In this document: positions 48,481 to 60,315 of the stretch, piece by piece | How the letters are laid out: each line of letters starts with the position of its first letter | Position numbering within the stretch: the first letter of the stretch is position 1 | NCBI GenBank assembly: GCA_029215795.1 | Contig: JARDYH010000001.1 | Location: 189,603,654-189,667,653 of the forward strand | Direction of reading: 5' to 3' | DNA from: Anniella stebbinsi | Lineage: Eukaryota; Chordata; Lepidosauria; Squamata; Anniellidae | Length of the DNA: 64,000 nt | The notes under the pieces: generated by a model | Seen by the model: the letters and a program-made list of their open reading frames with translations, nothing else | What the model was told of the DNA's origin: nothing | Databases searched by the model: none | Program-made: the position numbers and the translations under genes

Positions 48481-51184
48481 ATGCGACTACTGGTCTGGAG
48501 TGTTTGCACCTTGTGTTGGGCCAACGGGACAGATTAGGGATTCTGTTAGTGTACCGCCCACCCCGCTGCTCAACAGACTCCCTAGCTGAGCTGACAGAGG
48601 TGGTCTCTGGTGTACTGTTGAGGTCCCCCAGACTCTTGGTTCTGGGGGATGTCAACATTCATGCTGAGGGCACTTTATCTGGGGCAGCTCAGGATTTCAT
48701 GGTCTCCATGACAACCATGGGACTGTCCCAACATACCATCGGCCCAACGCATGTAGCAGGGCACACTCTAGACCTGGTTTTTTCAACTGGACATGGAGAT
48801 GGGGATCTGAAAGTGGGGGACTTTACATCAACCCCTCTGTCATGGTTAGATCACCACCTGCTGAGGTTTAGACTTACAGCGGCTTTTCCCCTCTGCAAGG
48901 GTGGGGGACCCATTAAGATGGTCCGCCCCCGGAGGCTAATGGATCCAGATGGTTTCCAGAGGGCTCTGGGGAGTTTTCCGGCTGATAGGGCTGGCTCTCC
49001 TGTCGAAACCCTGGTTGATCTGTGGAATGCAGAAATGACCCGAGCAGTTGACACGATTGCTCCTGAGCGCCCTCTCCTGTGTAGAGCTCAAACGGCTCCG
49101 TGGTATACCCCAGAGCTGAGAGTGATGAAACAAAACAGGAGACGGCTTGAGGGCAGATGGAGACGAACTCCTGATGGATGCAATCAAACACTGGTAAGTG
49201 CTTATGGTAAGCTGTATTCAGGGGCAGTGAGGGCAGCAAAAAAACACAATACTTTGCTGCCACTATTCAATCATCAACCTGCCGCACAGTGGAGCTTTTC
49301 AGAGTTGTCCGGGGGCTTTTACATGCTGGCCCCAAGGACATGGTAGAACCATCTGAGGCCCGCTGTAATACATTTGCTGGGCACTTCCAGAATAAAATCT
49401 CTGGCATCCGTCAGGACTTAGACTCCAGTGTTATAGCAGATGAATCTAGTGAGGTATCCAGAGCACTTCCATATTGGATCCTTGCCCCTCTTGGCTAATA
49501 AAAGCTAGCAGGGATGGAACAACTGGCTGGGCCAGGGAAGTGATTAATGCCTCTTGGCAAGAGGGAGTGGTCCCAGGCCTCCTGAAAGAGGTGGCAGTGA
49601 GACCACTCCTAAAGAAATCTTCCCTGGACCCTGAAAATCTTAATAACTACAGGCCAGTAGCAAATGTTCCATTCCTGGGCAAGGTCCTGGAGCGGGTGGT
49701 TGCGAGCCAGCTCCAGGCACTCTTGGATGAGACTGATTATCTGGATCCATTTCAGACGGGTTTCAGGCCTGGTTTTGGTACGGAAACAGCCTTGGTCGCC
49801 CTGTATGATGACCTATGTCGGGAGAAAGACAGGGGGAGTGTGACTCTGTTGATTCTCCTTGATCTCTCAGCTGCTTTCGATACCATCGACCATGGTATCC
49901 TTCTGGGACGACTGGCTGAGTTGGGAGTGGGAGGCACTGCATTGCAGTGGTTCCGCTCCTACTTGGGGGGTCGGCTCCAGAAGGTGGTGCTTGGGGAGCA
50001 TTGCTCGGCCCCGTGGATTCTCCAGTATGGGGTTCCGCAGGGGTCAGTTTTGTCCCCCATGCTGTTCAATATCTACATGAAACCGTTGAGTGCAGTCATC
50101 CGGAGTTTTGGAGTGCGTTGTCATCAGTACGCTGATGACACGCAGCTCTATTTCTCCTTTTCATCTTCATCAGGTGAGGCTGTGGATGTGCTGAACCAGT
50201 GCCTGGCTGCGACAATGGACTGAATGAGGGCTAATAAACTGAAACTCAATCCAGACAAGACTGAGACGCTGTTAGTGGGTGGTTCCGCTGACCGGATGGA
50301 GGGTGTTCAAACTGTTCTGGATGGGGTTGCACTCCCCTTGAAGGAGCGGGTTCATAGCTTGGGGGTTCTCCTAGAACCATCTCTGTCACTTGAGGCGCAG
50401 GTGGCCTCAGTGGCACGGAGTGCCTTCTACCAACTTCGGTTGGTGGCCCAGCTACGTCCCTATCTGGACAGGGATAACCTGGCTTCAGTTGTCCATGCTC
50501 TGGTAACCTCCAAGTTAGATTACTGCAATGCACTCTACGTGGGGCTGCCTTTGAAGGTGGTTCGGAAGCTGCAGCTTGTGCAAAATGCAGCGGCCAGATT
50601 GATAACTGGAACCAGTAGGTTCAAACATATAAGACCTACTCTGGCCCGCTTGCATTGGCTGCCTGTATGTTTCCGAGCCCGGTTCAAGGTGCTGGTTTTA
50701 ACCTATAAAGCCTTACACGGCTTGGGACCACAATACCTGATGGAACGCCTTTCCCGACATGAACCTACCCGAACACTACGTTCAACATCTAAGGCCCTCC
50801 TCCGAGTGCCTCCTCCGAGGGAAGCTCGGAGGTCGGCAACAAGAGAGAGGGCCTTCTCTGTGGTGGCTCCCCAATTGTGGAACGATCTCCCCGACGAGGC
50901 CCGCCTGGCGCCAACATTGTTATCTTTTCGGCGCCAGGTCAAGACTTTCCTCTTCTCTCAGGCATTTGGCAATATCTGAGGAGCCTGGGTTTGTTTTGTT
51001 TTGGTAGTTTTTTGAAGTGTTGAAGTGGTTTTTAAATGTACAGATTGTGTGTATGTTGTATGTTTTTGCTGTTTTAATTTTTGTATATTGTTTTTAATTG
51101 TTTTTAATCCCATGTAAACCGCCCAGAGAGCTTTGGCTATGGGGCGGTATACAAATGTAATAAATAAATAAATAAATAAATAAA
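48481..51184 (+). mobile_element. L2 LINE (family B), long but inactivated copy
   Basis: The endonuclease C-terminal half is at about 48490-49250 (LGILLVYRPPRCS, LLVLGDVNIHAE, GPTHVAGHTLDLVFS, WLDHHLLRF). A linker follows (49289-49490), then RT (49474-50223: NYRPVANVPFLGKVLERVVA, FRPGFGTETALVALYDDL, VTLLILLDLSAAFDTIDHG, GVPQGSVLSPMLFNIYM, HQYADDTQLYF). The post-RT region is at 50224-50979. The copy ends with the motif CCGCCCAGAGAGCTTTGGC, TATGGGGCGGTATACAAATG and (TAAA)n. Disabling changes are frameshifts near 49255 and 49490, and an in-frame TGA at 50221-50223 where relatives read MDWMRAN. It is 5'-truncated. It lies on the strand opposite HDAC4. Confidence 0.9.
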
Positions 51185-51186
51185 TT

Positions 51187-51705
51187 TACAAATAACATGA
51201 AGCTGGGAGGAATAGCTAATACCACAGGAGACAATCAAAATTCAAAATGATCTTGACAAGGTGGAATGCTGGGCTGAAACCAACAAGTTGAAGTTCAACA
51301 GAAATATAATGCATTTAGATACACAATAAAATATATAAATATTGTACAGAAGACACTTGGCTTAGTAACAGTGCATATGAAAATGATTTAGTTGTCTCAG
51401 CGGATCACAAGCTCAGTGGATCACAAGCTCAACATGAGCCAACAGTGTGATGTGGCTGATGAAAACCATAATACAATCTTAGGTTGCCTCAACAGAAGCA
51501 TGTCCAGATCGTGGTAATAGTGTCACTCTATTTTGCACACATCAGGCCACATTGGGAGTACTATGTCCAGTTCTTGAAGACACATTTTAAGAACATTACT
51601 GGCATGTCCAGAGGTGGCAACCAGGATGGTGACGGGTCTGGAAACCAAGTCCTATGAAGAATGTCTGAAAGGGTCAGAATCATTCCACCCTTCCCATTTC
51701 ATTGA
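51187..51705 (+). mobile_element. CR1-like LINE 3' fragment
   Basis: AACATGAAGCTGGGAGGAAT, GCTAATACCACAGG, TGATCTTGACAAGGTGGAAT and CGGATCACAAGCTCAACATG, AGCCAACAGTGTGATGTGGC is the CR1 text seen as DHKLNMSQQCDVA in the 5640-7285 copy. It abuts the L2 tail. The 15-base segment around GGATCACAAGCTCA is locally duplicated (51402-51431). Confidence 0.65.
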
Positions 51706-51995
51706 CAGAAGCAGTTCTTTTGGTGGAAGTCAAAAGTAGATTTTCACACATTTTCCTTTGTAACAATAATATTATATTCCTATGCAGTTGACACATTTTC
51801 AATTACAGAAGAAAATCCTTTACAATATTTGGGTAAGTCTTCCAAAATCTAAATCCAGCAATACAAAACGAGGTAGAAAAGCACGTTTAAAGATTTCACA
51901 AAAAGGCATGAATGCAACATGTAAACTTTGTTTCATCAATTACATAAGAAACATAGGATGCATAGGATGGAAACTCCTTTACAATGTCTGTACAG

Positions 51996-52462
51996 ATGGA
52001 ATGACCCCATTCAGATGATCAAATCCTAGTTTGAGAAAATTAACAGCTTTAATTAAACTTTGTGGGCCTACATGTGGTACCTTTGGTTCTACTTTGATCA
52101 TCCTTTCACACAAATGGGGAAACAAGCCAGGAAGCAGCAAATAACTATAACTTCTTGCTATGTTCAAACCAAGAAACTATGGTTAATTTTTTTGATTGTT
52201 TAAACACTGATGACTTACAAATTAGCCAAAAGTTGAAGCCATGGTTTAAACTTAGGTTAGAAATACAGGCTTTTTTGGAAGCCAATAACCACATAATTCC
52301 CAGTTCAGACATAACAGGAAGCAAATTAACTGCTACTTCCTGGTTTGTTTCCCTGCTTTGTGAAGGAAGGTCAGACGTAAGAGCAAAGAGCTCCATGAGG
52401 GTGTACAAGAAGCTTATGCATATCCTGGCTCATTAACTCAGGATTTGATCATCCAAATACCA
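51996..52462. repeat. Foldback MITE, family 4
   Basis: The terminal blocks CATTCAGATGATCAAATCCT (52009-52028) and CAGGATTTGATCATCCAAAT (52439-52458) are inverted partners. A second pair, GCTTCTTGCTATGTTC-type and CATGGTTTAAACTTAGG text, lies inside. No coding sequence is present. Confidence 0.5.
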
Positions 52463-52469
52463 GATCCAG

Positions 52470-55400
52470 TAGCTTGGAACCTAACTTCCATTCTGTGAAA
52501 ATAAATAGCTCTATCCATAGAATAGGACTTTCCTGCCTACCTCTCCAGCTCCTGTACTACCCAGAATTCAGTTCCTGTGGTTCAGGGACCCTCTGTAACA
52601 GAATGAAATGTGACACAGAGGAAGGGAAAGTAGATGAAAAGGGACCCCACCTTGCGCAAGTGGAAATGCCTTCTATTCATGCACCACCACAGTTGGATCC
52701 AAGCCAATGTTTTGCATTACAACAAGCTTATTCTGCTTGCTTTCAGGTTGAAAAGGTCATTCAAATCTCAGAAGGCGTACAGATCAATATTCATTTGAAA
52801 TTGCATTATCTGAGCAACAGCATCTGTGCTTATTCTTCTTCCACATAGTTATTCTTCCACATAGTTACAATGCATGTAAATACTACCAATATACAACCAG
52901 ATTATGTTTTGCTTCAAATGCCATTAAACACACTATATGTTTAAATTCCAATATTTTCATGATGTAGACCTAATAATATCCTTTACAGAATAGTAGCTGC
53001 TACTATAGACTGATTAGGCCAACTTCTTATTAAATATTTTACTACCAACATTGCAATAGATACTACAGAGTACCAGAGTCTACAATATGCTAATATCTTT
53101 TCTTCAGCTAATTTTAAGGTTTTAAGCTAAATATTTATTATGGAGCCAAAGGCACAATTAGTCCGAGGGGCGGGGGGTAAAGTAGTGTTTGATCATAAAG
53201 CACAGTATATTTATACTCCGGGGGGGACACTTCCAGAATACTTTTATACTTCCACCACAAAATTGAACACACATGAAAAGTCAGAAGCGTTTTTAAAGGC
53301 ATGCCAAGGGGACTTCATATGTGGTTGTCAATGGGGCCACAAATCTTTTTCAGGCAACCATCTGCCTCTCTTCTTGTCCAAATGATCCGATTACTACAGA
53401 GAACTCTGAAGACAGGATGCCTGCGTTACTTTGTACCTGCCAAGAGAACTCTGCCACATCTGCTACCCTTCCAAGTTCTTGGGAGACCTCTTTGAAGGAG
53501 ATGGCAGAGGTGTTAGAGAAAGGGATTCAATCGCACCAAGTGTTTAAGGCCACTCAGAAGCAGCAAGAATCTCTCACAGCTTCAAAATACCTGCAAAAAC
53601 CATCATGAAACGATGGACTGGTTCCCCACCTCTTTTGCTCATCGTCTGCATGAGCAAGAGTATTCTGGGAGGGGTGGAGTCAGTGATGACCACAAATGAC
53701 TGCCTGTTTTATTATTAATGGCTCAGATCCAGAACAGCCCTTCCTCAAATAGAAGAGGACCATCCATGAATGGGTGACTTGATTGGATCACAGCCCACTC
53801 TGCAAATCACCCTTCCCCCTGCAGCCCCCTAAACCACCTCCAACATTGTTCCAGGCAGTCCTCCAGAGCGGATTGCAGGGGGCAGGAATCAGCCCCCAAA
53901 AGTCATCTCACCTCCTTCCATGAGCAGGAAACTGTTCATGCAATCTCTCAATCCAACCCAATATTCATAACCTATGGAATAGGAGCCTTCGTACAAACGA
54001 TGAAAGAAATGCCAGCACTACCTGGTTTAACACATACAGAAGAATTCCTCCCTAAAAACAGCTTTGAATTTCAGCTTTCTGTGTGTGTGCTTCACAAAGG
54101 ACCTACAATCCAAGTATTAGGTTTGAGTGTTCAGATGAAAATATTTTGCAAACTAAATATAATATATAATATCTTGTTCCTATTAACTCCTCCTGCAAAA
54201 TACACCAACAGTGGGTCAAACATATATTGGGATCTATTGACATAACTTGGAGTGATCTGTAATAGAACAGCAAGTATTTGTCTCCCAGTGGCAACAACTA
54301 AAAGACTTTTTCCCCTAAATTAAACTGCTCTAACAATGAAAGCATGCTTGAGGAAAAAACCTGGCAAGAATCTTTGTGTGCGAAAGGGTAGCAAGCTCAA
54401 TTCTGATATAAATAACCAATTCTTGAGCTGAGCAGGTACTCACAGGCACCCTGGTTCTTAGTTCTAAGTGTACAGAAGCTCCACAGAGTTATGTTTTTGT
54501 ATCTGATCCTGGCTGTTGACCCTAAGGTTCAAATAAAACATGAAATTGATTAATCAAGCCTGAAATCTGCCTATCTGCAATATACATGATGTCATCTGAG
54601 AATAGAACTAGAACAAAAACAGCTAAAAGGAAAAGAAACCATTATGTCTTGTCAAAATGTAGGGATACTTAGGCCTGCCACATGCCTATGCAAAGGTAAC
54701 ACCAATACAGCATCTTTGTTAAGGGATTTTCTAGTAAAGGTGGTTTGGTATAGTAAGAATATGGGACTCTACAACCACCAGTCTGAGACACTTGTTTTCC
54801 AGTTCTGGTCTGGGGAAAATTTTCCTTCCATACTACTTTGCGGACTGAATTTCAGGATAACAGCTCTGTTCAATCCAATGTTCAACATAAACTTGCATAG
54901 ATTAGTTATAAGTAATTTAGAATTTCATTGTTTCATAATCAATTTGTCTTTTTAACTAGCCTTTTCTTCAGTTTTAAAGTGACAATATTTGACTGATTAA
55001 ACTCCCAAGTCCAGACCACTTTCACAGTAGGCCCACTGTTAAATTGTATTTAGTAACTATTTGGTATCTTTAGTAACTATTTGGTATCTTCTTCAAACTA
55101 TTGTTCTCCCTCCTCAAAACAATTGTTTCATGGATGTAGGAGAAGACAAAAGCAGAGCTGATGCAGACTATACCAAAGCTGCACATAGACAACTGATGTC
55201 TGAACTGGGTAGAGGTTTATTGACAGAAGATGCAAAACCACCTGGTTTAACACACAAGGAAGAGTTGCACTCTAAAAACAGCTTGGAATTTTGAGTAGCT
55301 ATCTTTACTGGCCCTTAGCCTTTTCCCCACTCTGTTTATTAAAAACAAAAATTGACACCAGCCAATCATGTCCAAAACTCATAAGGATTAAAAGAAATTT

Positions 55401-55700
55401 TTAAAAATGAGCTAATGGATTTATTCCTAGAAAATGTCTCAGACTCAAAAATCAGAATGAACTAAAATGGCTCTATGCCATTGATATCACTACCTAATCA
55501 TATGCTTAAACATAAGCCAATGAGATGGAATAGTAGGCCATCCTTAGTGGCCATAGACCACTAAGGAAAGCATCTTGGGATGCTTAATCCTGACAAAAAC
55601 TAACAAACTCTCCCAAGTATATGAAGATTGGCACACACCTGTCCCAAAAATTTTCAGGAGCTTTTTATTTTTCAGGTTAATGATAACCTTCAAGACACTT
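52470..55700. other. Intronic sequence, mostly unassigned
   Basis: There is no recognised gene. Two related same-strand segments occur 1.2 kb apart: 54020-54075 (CCTGGTTTAACACATACAG, AAAAACAGCTTTGAATTT) and 55239-55294 (CCTGGTTTAACACACAAGG, AAAAACAGCTTGGAATTT). A 22-bp tandem duplication (TTAGTAACTATTTGGTATCT) lies at about 55050-55089. Confidence 0.4.
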
Positions 55701-55704
55701 CATT

Positions 55705-56110
55705 TCATTTCATTTATTACATTTCTATACTGCCCAATAGCCAAAGCTCTCTGGTCATTCACAACATGATAAAACATAACACAACACAATTCACATATAA
55801 AAATCTAAAACAGTTAAAAACAATTGACAACAAAACTAGCAGAACTCAATAAAAAATAATATTAAAAAGCCCCATCATATGCTGTCAAATGCCTGGAAGT
55901 AGAGAAATGTTTTAACCTGGCACTGAAAAGATGACAATGCACCAGGGGGATCTCACTTAAGAGAGCATTCAACGATCAGGTGCCGAGAAGGCACTCTCCC
56001 TTGTTTCATTCTCCAAATCTCCCTTGGAGGGGGACCTCACTTACTGATCATAGTGTATGGATCCAAACCAGGAGAGGCATTCTGTCACATATTGTCCAAC
56101 AGAAATAAGT
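55705..56110 (-). mobile_element. L2 family B 3' fragment
   Basis: Plus CATTTCTATACTGCCCAATA, GCCAAAGCTCTCTGG is the inverted 3' terminus. ATGCCTGGAAGTAGAGAAAT and GAGAGCATTCAACGATCAGG match the inverse of the C-terminal block QVKTALYFQAF and LWNALP as seen at 47985-48237. It is decayed. Confidence 0.62.
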
Positions 56111-57640
56111 CTGTAAGTTTAGCTCACAATCTACAAAATTACTTTTCTGGAACAAAACGGCTTTCAGAAATTAAGATAAAAAGCATGGTAACCTCAGGAA
56201 AAAATAATATAAGAAAAGCCAAAGAACACTGATATTTCACAGGTAATTTTAAAGCTGCAAAAGAGGGGCCATCATTCAACAATGGTCCTAAAATACAATT
56301 AAATTAAAACAAAATAACTACTCAACATTTAACCTAACTTCTAAGTGTGCCATGTTTATTGCACTATGCTGCAGATCCACACCAAGTAAAATAGCATGCA
56401 TAGCCCTGGAAAAATCTAAAGTTCAAAATAGCAGTACATCAGTCAAAAGTATTTGGATAGGAAAACTAATGCTTCCATACTATTAAAATATTGGAGGGGG
56501 CAGGCAGAATAGTTCTTCACTGTTTTTATGATACCACTCATGGTGTTGTTAACAGTTATCTCTGTTAATACACATCGTTACTTTGGCGCATAAAAGTACC
56601 TATATCCAACTTTTGATCTTAATATCACCAAGTGAATGCTGCTATAGTCATGTATACACAAGACTCAATTTTCACAAATACCAGCATGCAGGGGCCTGCA
56701 TCACAGAAAAGACTTGCCACAAGGTACCATCTCTAAAAGCTTGCATTACAAGTACTTAGAAACACTGCTATTTGCATGTGTGAATTAAAGCATAGAGCAC
56801 ACACTGCTGGAAAATAGATTTAGCATAACTGCCACAAACTAAAGTTAGCATAGGTTGTTGATATGCAATACCTTCCTAGCCACACTGATGGAACAGTTAT
56901 GTCAAGTGACTTACAGTTTAGAGTCTAATTCCAGTTTACTGAAATGAGTATGTGCACACCTGATGAAAGCCTGGAGAGTTCCAAGCTGAGAAATGGGCTG
57001 TGAAATACTGACAGTAAAAAGAATCATTTAAGAGCCTGAAGCTGGCACAGGATCAAAGGTGTAGAAAATGAATGTCAAAAGCCACAGTGTACAAAGCAAC
57101 ATTCGGGGGAGCACTCCAGATGGACAATTACCAAGCACCCAGCCCCTTGCCATATGTAATTAAAAGGTGCAGGAGGGAAGATCCCAGCCAGTGAAATCAA
57201 CCTATCAGGTTGAGGTGCATGTAAGCCTGAAACGCAGGGTGCATTTATTGCTCAATACATTAGGAGCTATTGATTGGGACCACCAGCTCATTTTAAGCAA
57301 ACTTGCTGAAGCTTGCCCAACCCCTGGAGTTTCTAGGCTTCTTCCTAGATTTCTGCTTGCTAGGTAGCTTTATAAATCCGTATGGAAGACAAACACACAC
57401 ACACACACACACACACACAATCAAAAGAGTTTGGACAGATCTGGCAATTTAAATAGGGACTACAATGACTGACTGTTCCATCTTACCACTTTCCTCCAAC
57501 CTTTGTCCCACTACTTCAAAACTCTCCACAATTCCTCACCTACTTCCAATCGTCACTTTCAATCACAGTGCTATCTCCTAACAGTTCTCTACTCTGATAG
57601 ATGTATTCTCTTAAGGCATTCTGGTCCTAGTTGTTGCTGC
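56111..57640. other. Intronic sequence with (AC)n microsatellite
   Basis: A perfect (AC)n tract lies at 57391-57419. The segment 57160-57370 looks low in repeats and moderately balanced in composition. A conserved regulatory element is possible but not demonstrable here. Confidence 0.35.
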
Positions 57641-57644
57641 ATAT

Positions 57645-57768
57645 CTATTCCAGCCTTCCCCAATCTGGTGCCCTCCAGATGCATTGGACTACAACTCCCA
57701 CAATCCTTAGCCAGCATGGTTGGATAGTTCAACATATCTGGAGGGCATCAGGTTGGGGAAGTATACCT
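57645..57768. repeat. Palindromic MITE, family 2
   Basis: CTTCCCCAATCTGGTGCCCT, CCAGATGCATTGGACTACAA on the left and ATCTGGAGGGCATCAGGTTG, GGGAAG on the right form the foldback. A (TA)n tract follows at 57799-57819. Confidence 0.75.
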
Positions 57769-58243
57769 TATTTGCTTTTTGTTTTTTGTTTTTTAAATAT
57801 ATATATATATATATATATACTAAATAAATAAATACTAACTCATCCTACAGGTAGAGGAATTACAATATATAAATTGGAACTAATGAAAATGATGAATATG
57901 GACAAATGCTATCCTGGAATGTATCATTCCAAAATGTAACCAATTTGTTTCATTTTTCAGTACACCTACTCTCAAACATTTTATGCTCTTGCTTTTTATA
58001 TAGTAAGTCATTTTCATCATGCTAGCAATGTTCCATATCTTGAAAAAACAATCTGACAATGAAGAGACTGCCTTATTCTATGCCACATACTGAATGTGGC
58101 ATAGAGAATATAGGTCCAGAGAATATAGGTCACCTAACTTGCTCTGAATTGTATATGTTGCCTTTAAATTCCCATCAACTAGGGTTTCTGCTTTTTCCAC
58201 AATAACATTTCATTTTTGAAAGAGGGATATTTTTTTACCTTAC

Positions 58244-58490
58244 CTGGATGGCTTTGAGAACTCATTGCTAGCAGAATCTAAACTCTTTAAAGAAGTATGA
58301 TAGAGAGTCTCGTTTCTGTATAGATAACAGCCCTGAAGACCTTCAGTAGTCCAAAGAAACATAGGAAGTATATCCAGGAAACAGATTCATAGCCACTAGA
58401 TAAACTCCTAATCAGAAAGGCATTCTATGTTGCAAAGAAATGCAATCCAGCAGGATGGTAGACTATTCAAGTAGTTTTCAAAATGTAAAC
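58244..58490 (-). CDS. HDAC4: HDAC4 first coding exon (5' UTR plus 7 codons)
   Basis: The exon is 247 bases. The acceptor is a long polypyrimidine run ending TTTTACAG (minus reading of 58491-58520) and the donor is CATCCAG|GTAAGG at 58244/58243. The ATG is at 58265-58263 in the context AGCAATGAG. It reads MSSQSHP and leaves one base (G), which joins the exon at 29434 to make D (GAT). This matches the known HDAC4 N-terminus. About 225 bases before the ATG are 5' UTR, so a further non-coding exon lies upstream, at or beyond the right edge. The product is a signal-responsive transcriptional co-repressor that shuttles between nucleus and cytoplasm and binds MEF2. None of the functional domains is encoded in these seven codons. 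Confidence 0.92.
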
Positions 58491-58520
58491 CTGTAAAAAA
58501 AAAGAAAAGAAAAAAAAAGT

Positions 58521-59070
58521 CTTAAAATTTGTTTTCTTATAGGAAAAAGTGATCATAGTTTTATACTTGACTCCTTATGAATTGCATGAATTTTAACGAC
58601 ACAACCGGTTATTAGATACTAACTAATTGCATATCTTCCCAACTGTATCTTTTGCTGTCTCCTAGTAATTCCCTCTCTCTGGACAGGCCCAGGCTCTGAG
58701 CACTGCCTCTCCAAAATCAAGCTGGGATCCTAACGCTCCAAGTCAACATCGCTTGAAAAGTTGGACAACCCCTCCCTTCCTCTCCAATGCCATACTTCTT
58801 ACTGCTGCCATCTCTACCACATTCTCCTTCGTGGCAAAGAAATCTTTGAGATTGCCAACAGCACTAGTACTGCGGTGAGAACGCAGCAGACTGCTATTAA
58901 ACAAACACTCCTTTAACCATGATTTAAACAGCCAGATAGTGGCTTCGTCAATTGGTTACACTGGGCTCCTGGAATTCTGCACCCTATCCTCTTCTATGGG
59001 TACCGAGACATGAAAGACATTATCAATGCATGGCCTGCCTTTAACAGAAATAGCAGTCTTTTCAAGACAA
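58521..59070. other. Sequence upstream of the HDAC4 start exon, unassigned
   Basis: No gene or named repeat was recognised. It is presumably 5'-UTR intron. Confidence 0.4.
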
Positions 59071-59074
59071 AGTC

Positions 59075-59106
<32 letters not shown>

Positions 59107-59145
59107 AATAATAATTTGTAACCCGCCTCTCCCTCCGGATCATTA
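59075..59145 (-). mobile_element. L2 family A 3' tail with (GAT/AAT)n
   Basis: The tract (GAT)n then (AAT)n (59076-59115) is followed by TTTGTAACCCGCCTCTCCCT and CCGGATC, the inverted family A terminus. The fragment is about 70 bases. Confidence 0.6.
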
Positions 59146-60030
59146 CCAAGCCTCTATGAAGCAAAGGGGAATTCTAGAGGATTGCTTCTTGGTATTCACT
59201 GTACAAGAATCTCCTTATGTGAAAGTGTGGAGAAATAGATTCCTATACAACAGCATCTTAACAGAATTATTTGGAACCAGTGATGCAGGGAGGAAAATTT
59301 TCCATAAAAAGTTTTTCAGTGTTTTCTTTTTCTACAGAAAGTTTTCCATTTCATAAGTAACGAATGGATGCCAATTGCAAATACATTATTAGTCAAGCTT
59401 GACGATTTCAAAATTGTGATTAATGCTTTCCAGGTGATTCTCCCTAGCAAATATGTGAGAACACATATATGGCATTGAAATGGCTATATGTCTCAGTACG
59501 AAATGGTACTAATACAGAGTGACAATGGAAATGAAGATCCCCCAACAACCTCAGTGAAGGAGAGTTGAATTCTTGAAATAGATGAGCGGTTGTCAGCATA
59601 TCATGCACAATACTTTATCAGTGTGTATCAATTGGCTTTTAGTACGTTTGCTTTTTTTCTTAAGTTTAACAATATAAGGCAGGTACATGCTATTATCCTT
59701 TAATGCTTACAAGCATTCCAATAATGATTTCTACATAATATAACATTTAATTTCATGTCTATTATTTCTACATAATATAACATTTAATTTCATGTTAATT
59801 TCCCCCCTCAATTATTTTTGGTCAAATATTTGTAGTGGAGACAAAAAATTAACATGGGGATTTTTTTATAGTTTGTTTACTAAATACAAATTAGATCTAA
59901 CGCATCAGAAAGTTTTCCAATGAAAATTATCCTATGCATCTCATAATTTGCATATTTAGATTTCCCAAAGAAAAATCAAATCACTATTTGGAACAGGTGG
60001 CATATTTCTTCTGCACTCACAATTATATAA
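59146..60030. other. AT-rich sequence, unassigned, with local duplication
   Basis: There is no gene. A 35-base unit (ATTTCTACATAATATAACAT, TTAATTTCATGT) is duplicated in tandem at about 59727-59796. Confidence 0.4.
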
Positions 60031-60032
60031 AC

Positions 60033-60278
60033 TGACTACCTCCACCTCCACCTTCACCCAAGGTCCCGGCTTCTGACCCTGTAGCTGCTGTTGAGGTTAA
60101 AGAGATACCAAGTTCTGCCACCAAAGAGCCGAGCAGGACCTTGGAGGTTTAAGATGTTTTTAATGTTGTATTTTTCTCTTGTTTTTTTTTAAAAAAAATT
60201 TCACTGTTGTGATTTTTATGTTTTATATTGTTGTTGTTCCCCGCCTCGATCCAGAGGGAGAGGCGGGCTACAAATAAA

Positions 60279-60315
<37 letters not shown>

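Noticed and set aside
57160..57370. Possible conserved non-coding element
   Set aside because: It looks repeat-poor, but conservation cannot be judged from one sequence.
59075..59356. 93-codon ORF starting with a Met run
   Set aside because: The start is a (GAT)n microsatellite at an L2 tail. The rest has no recognisable similarity.
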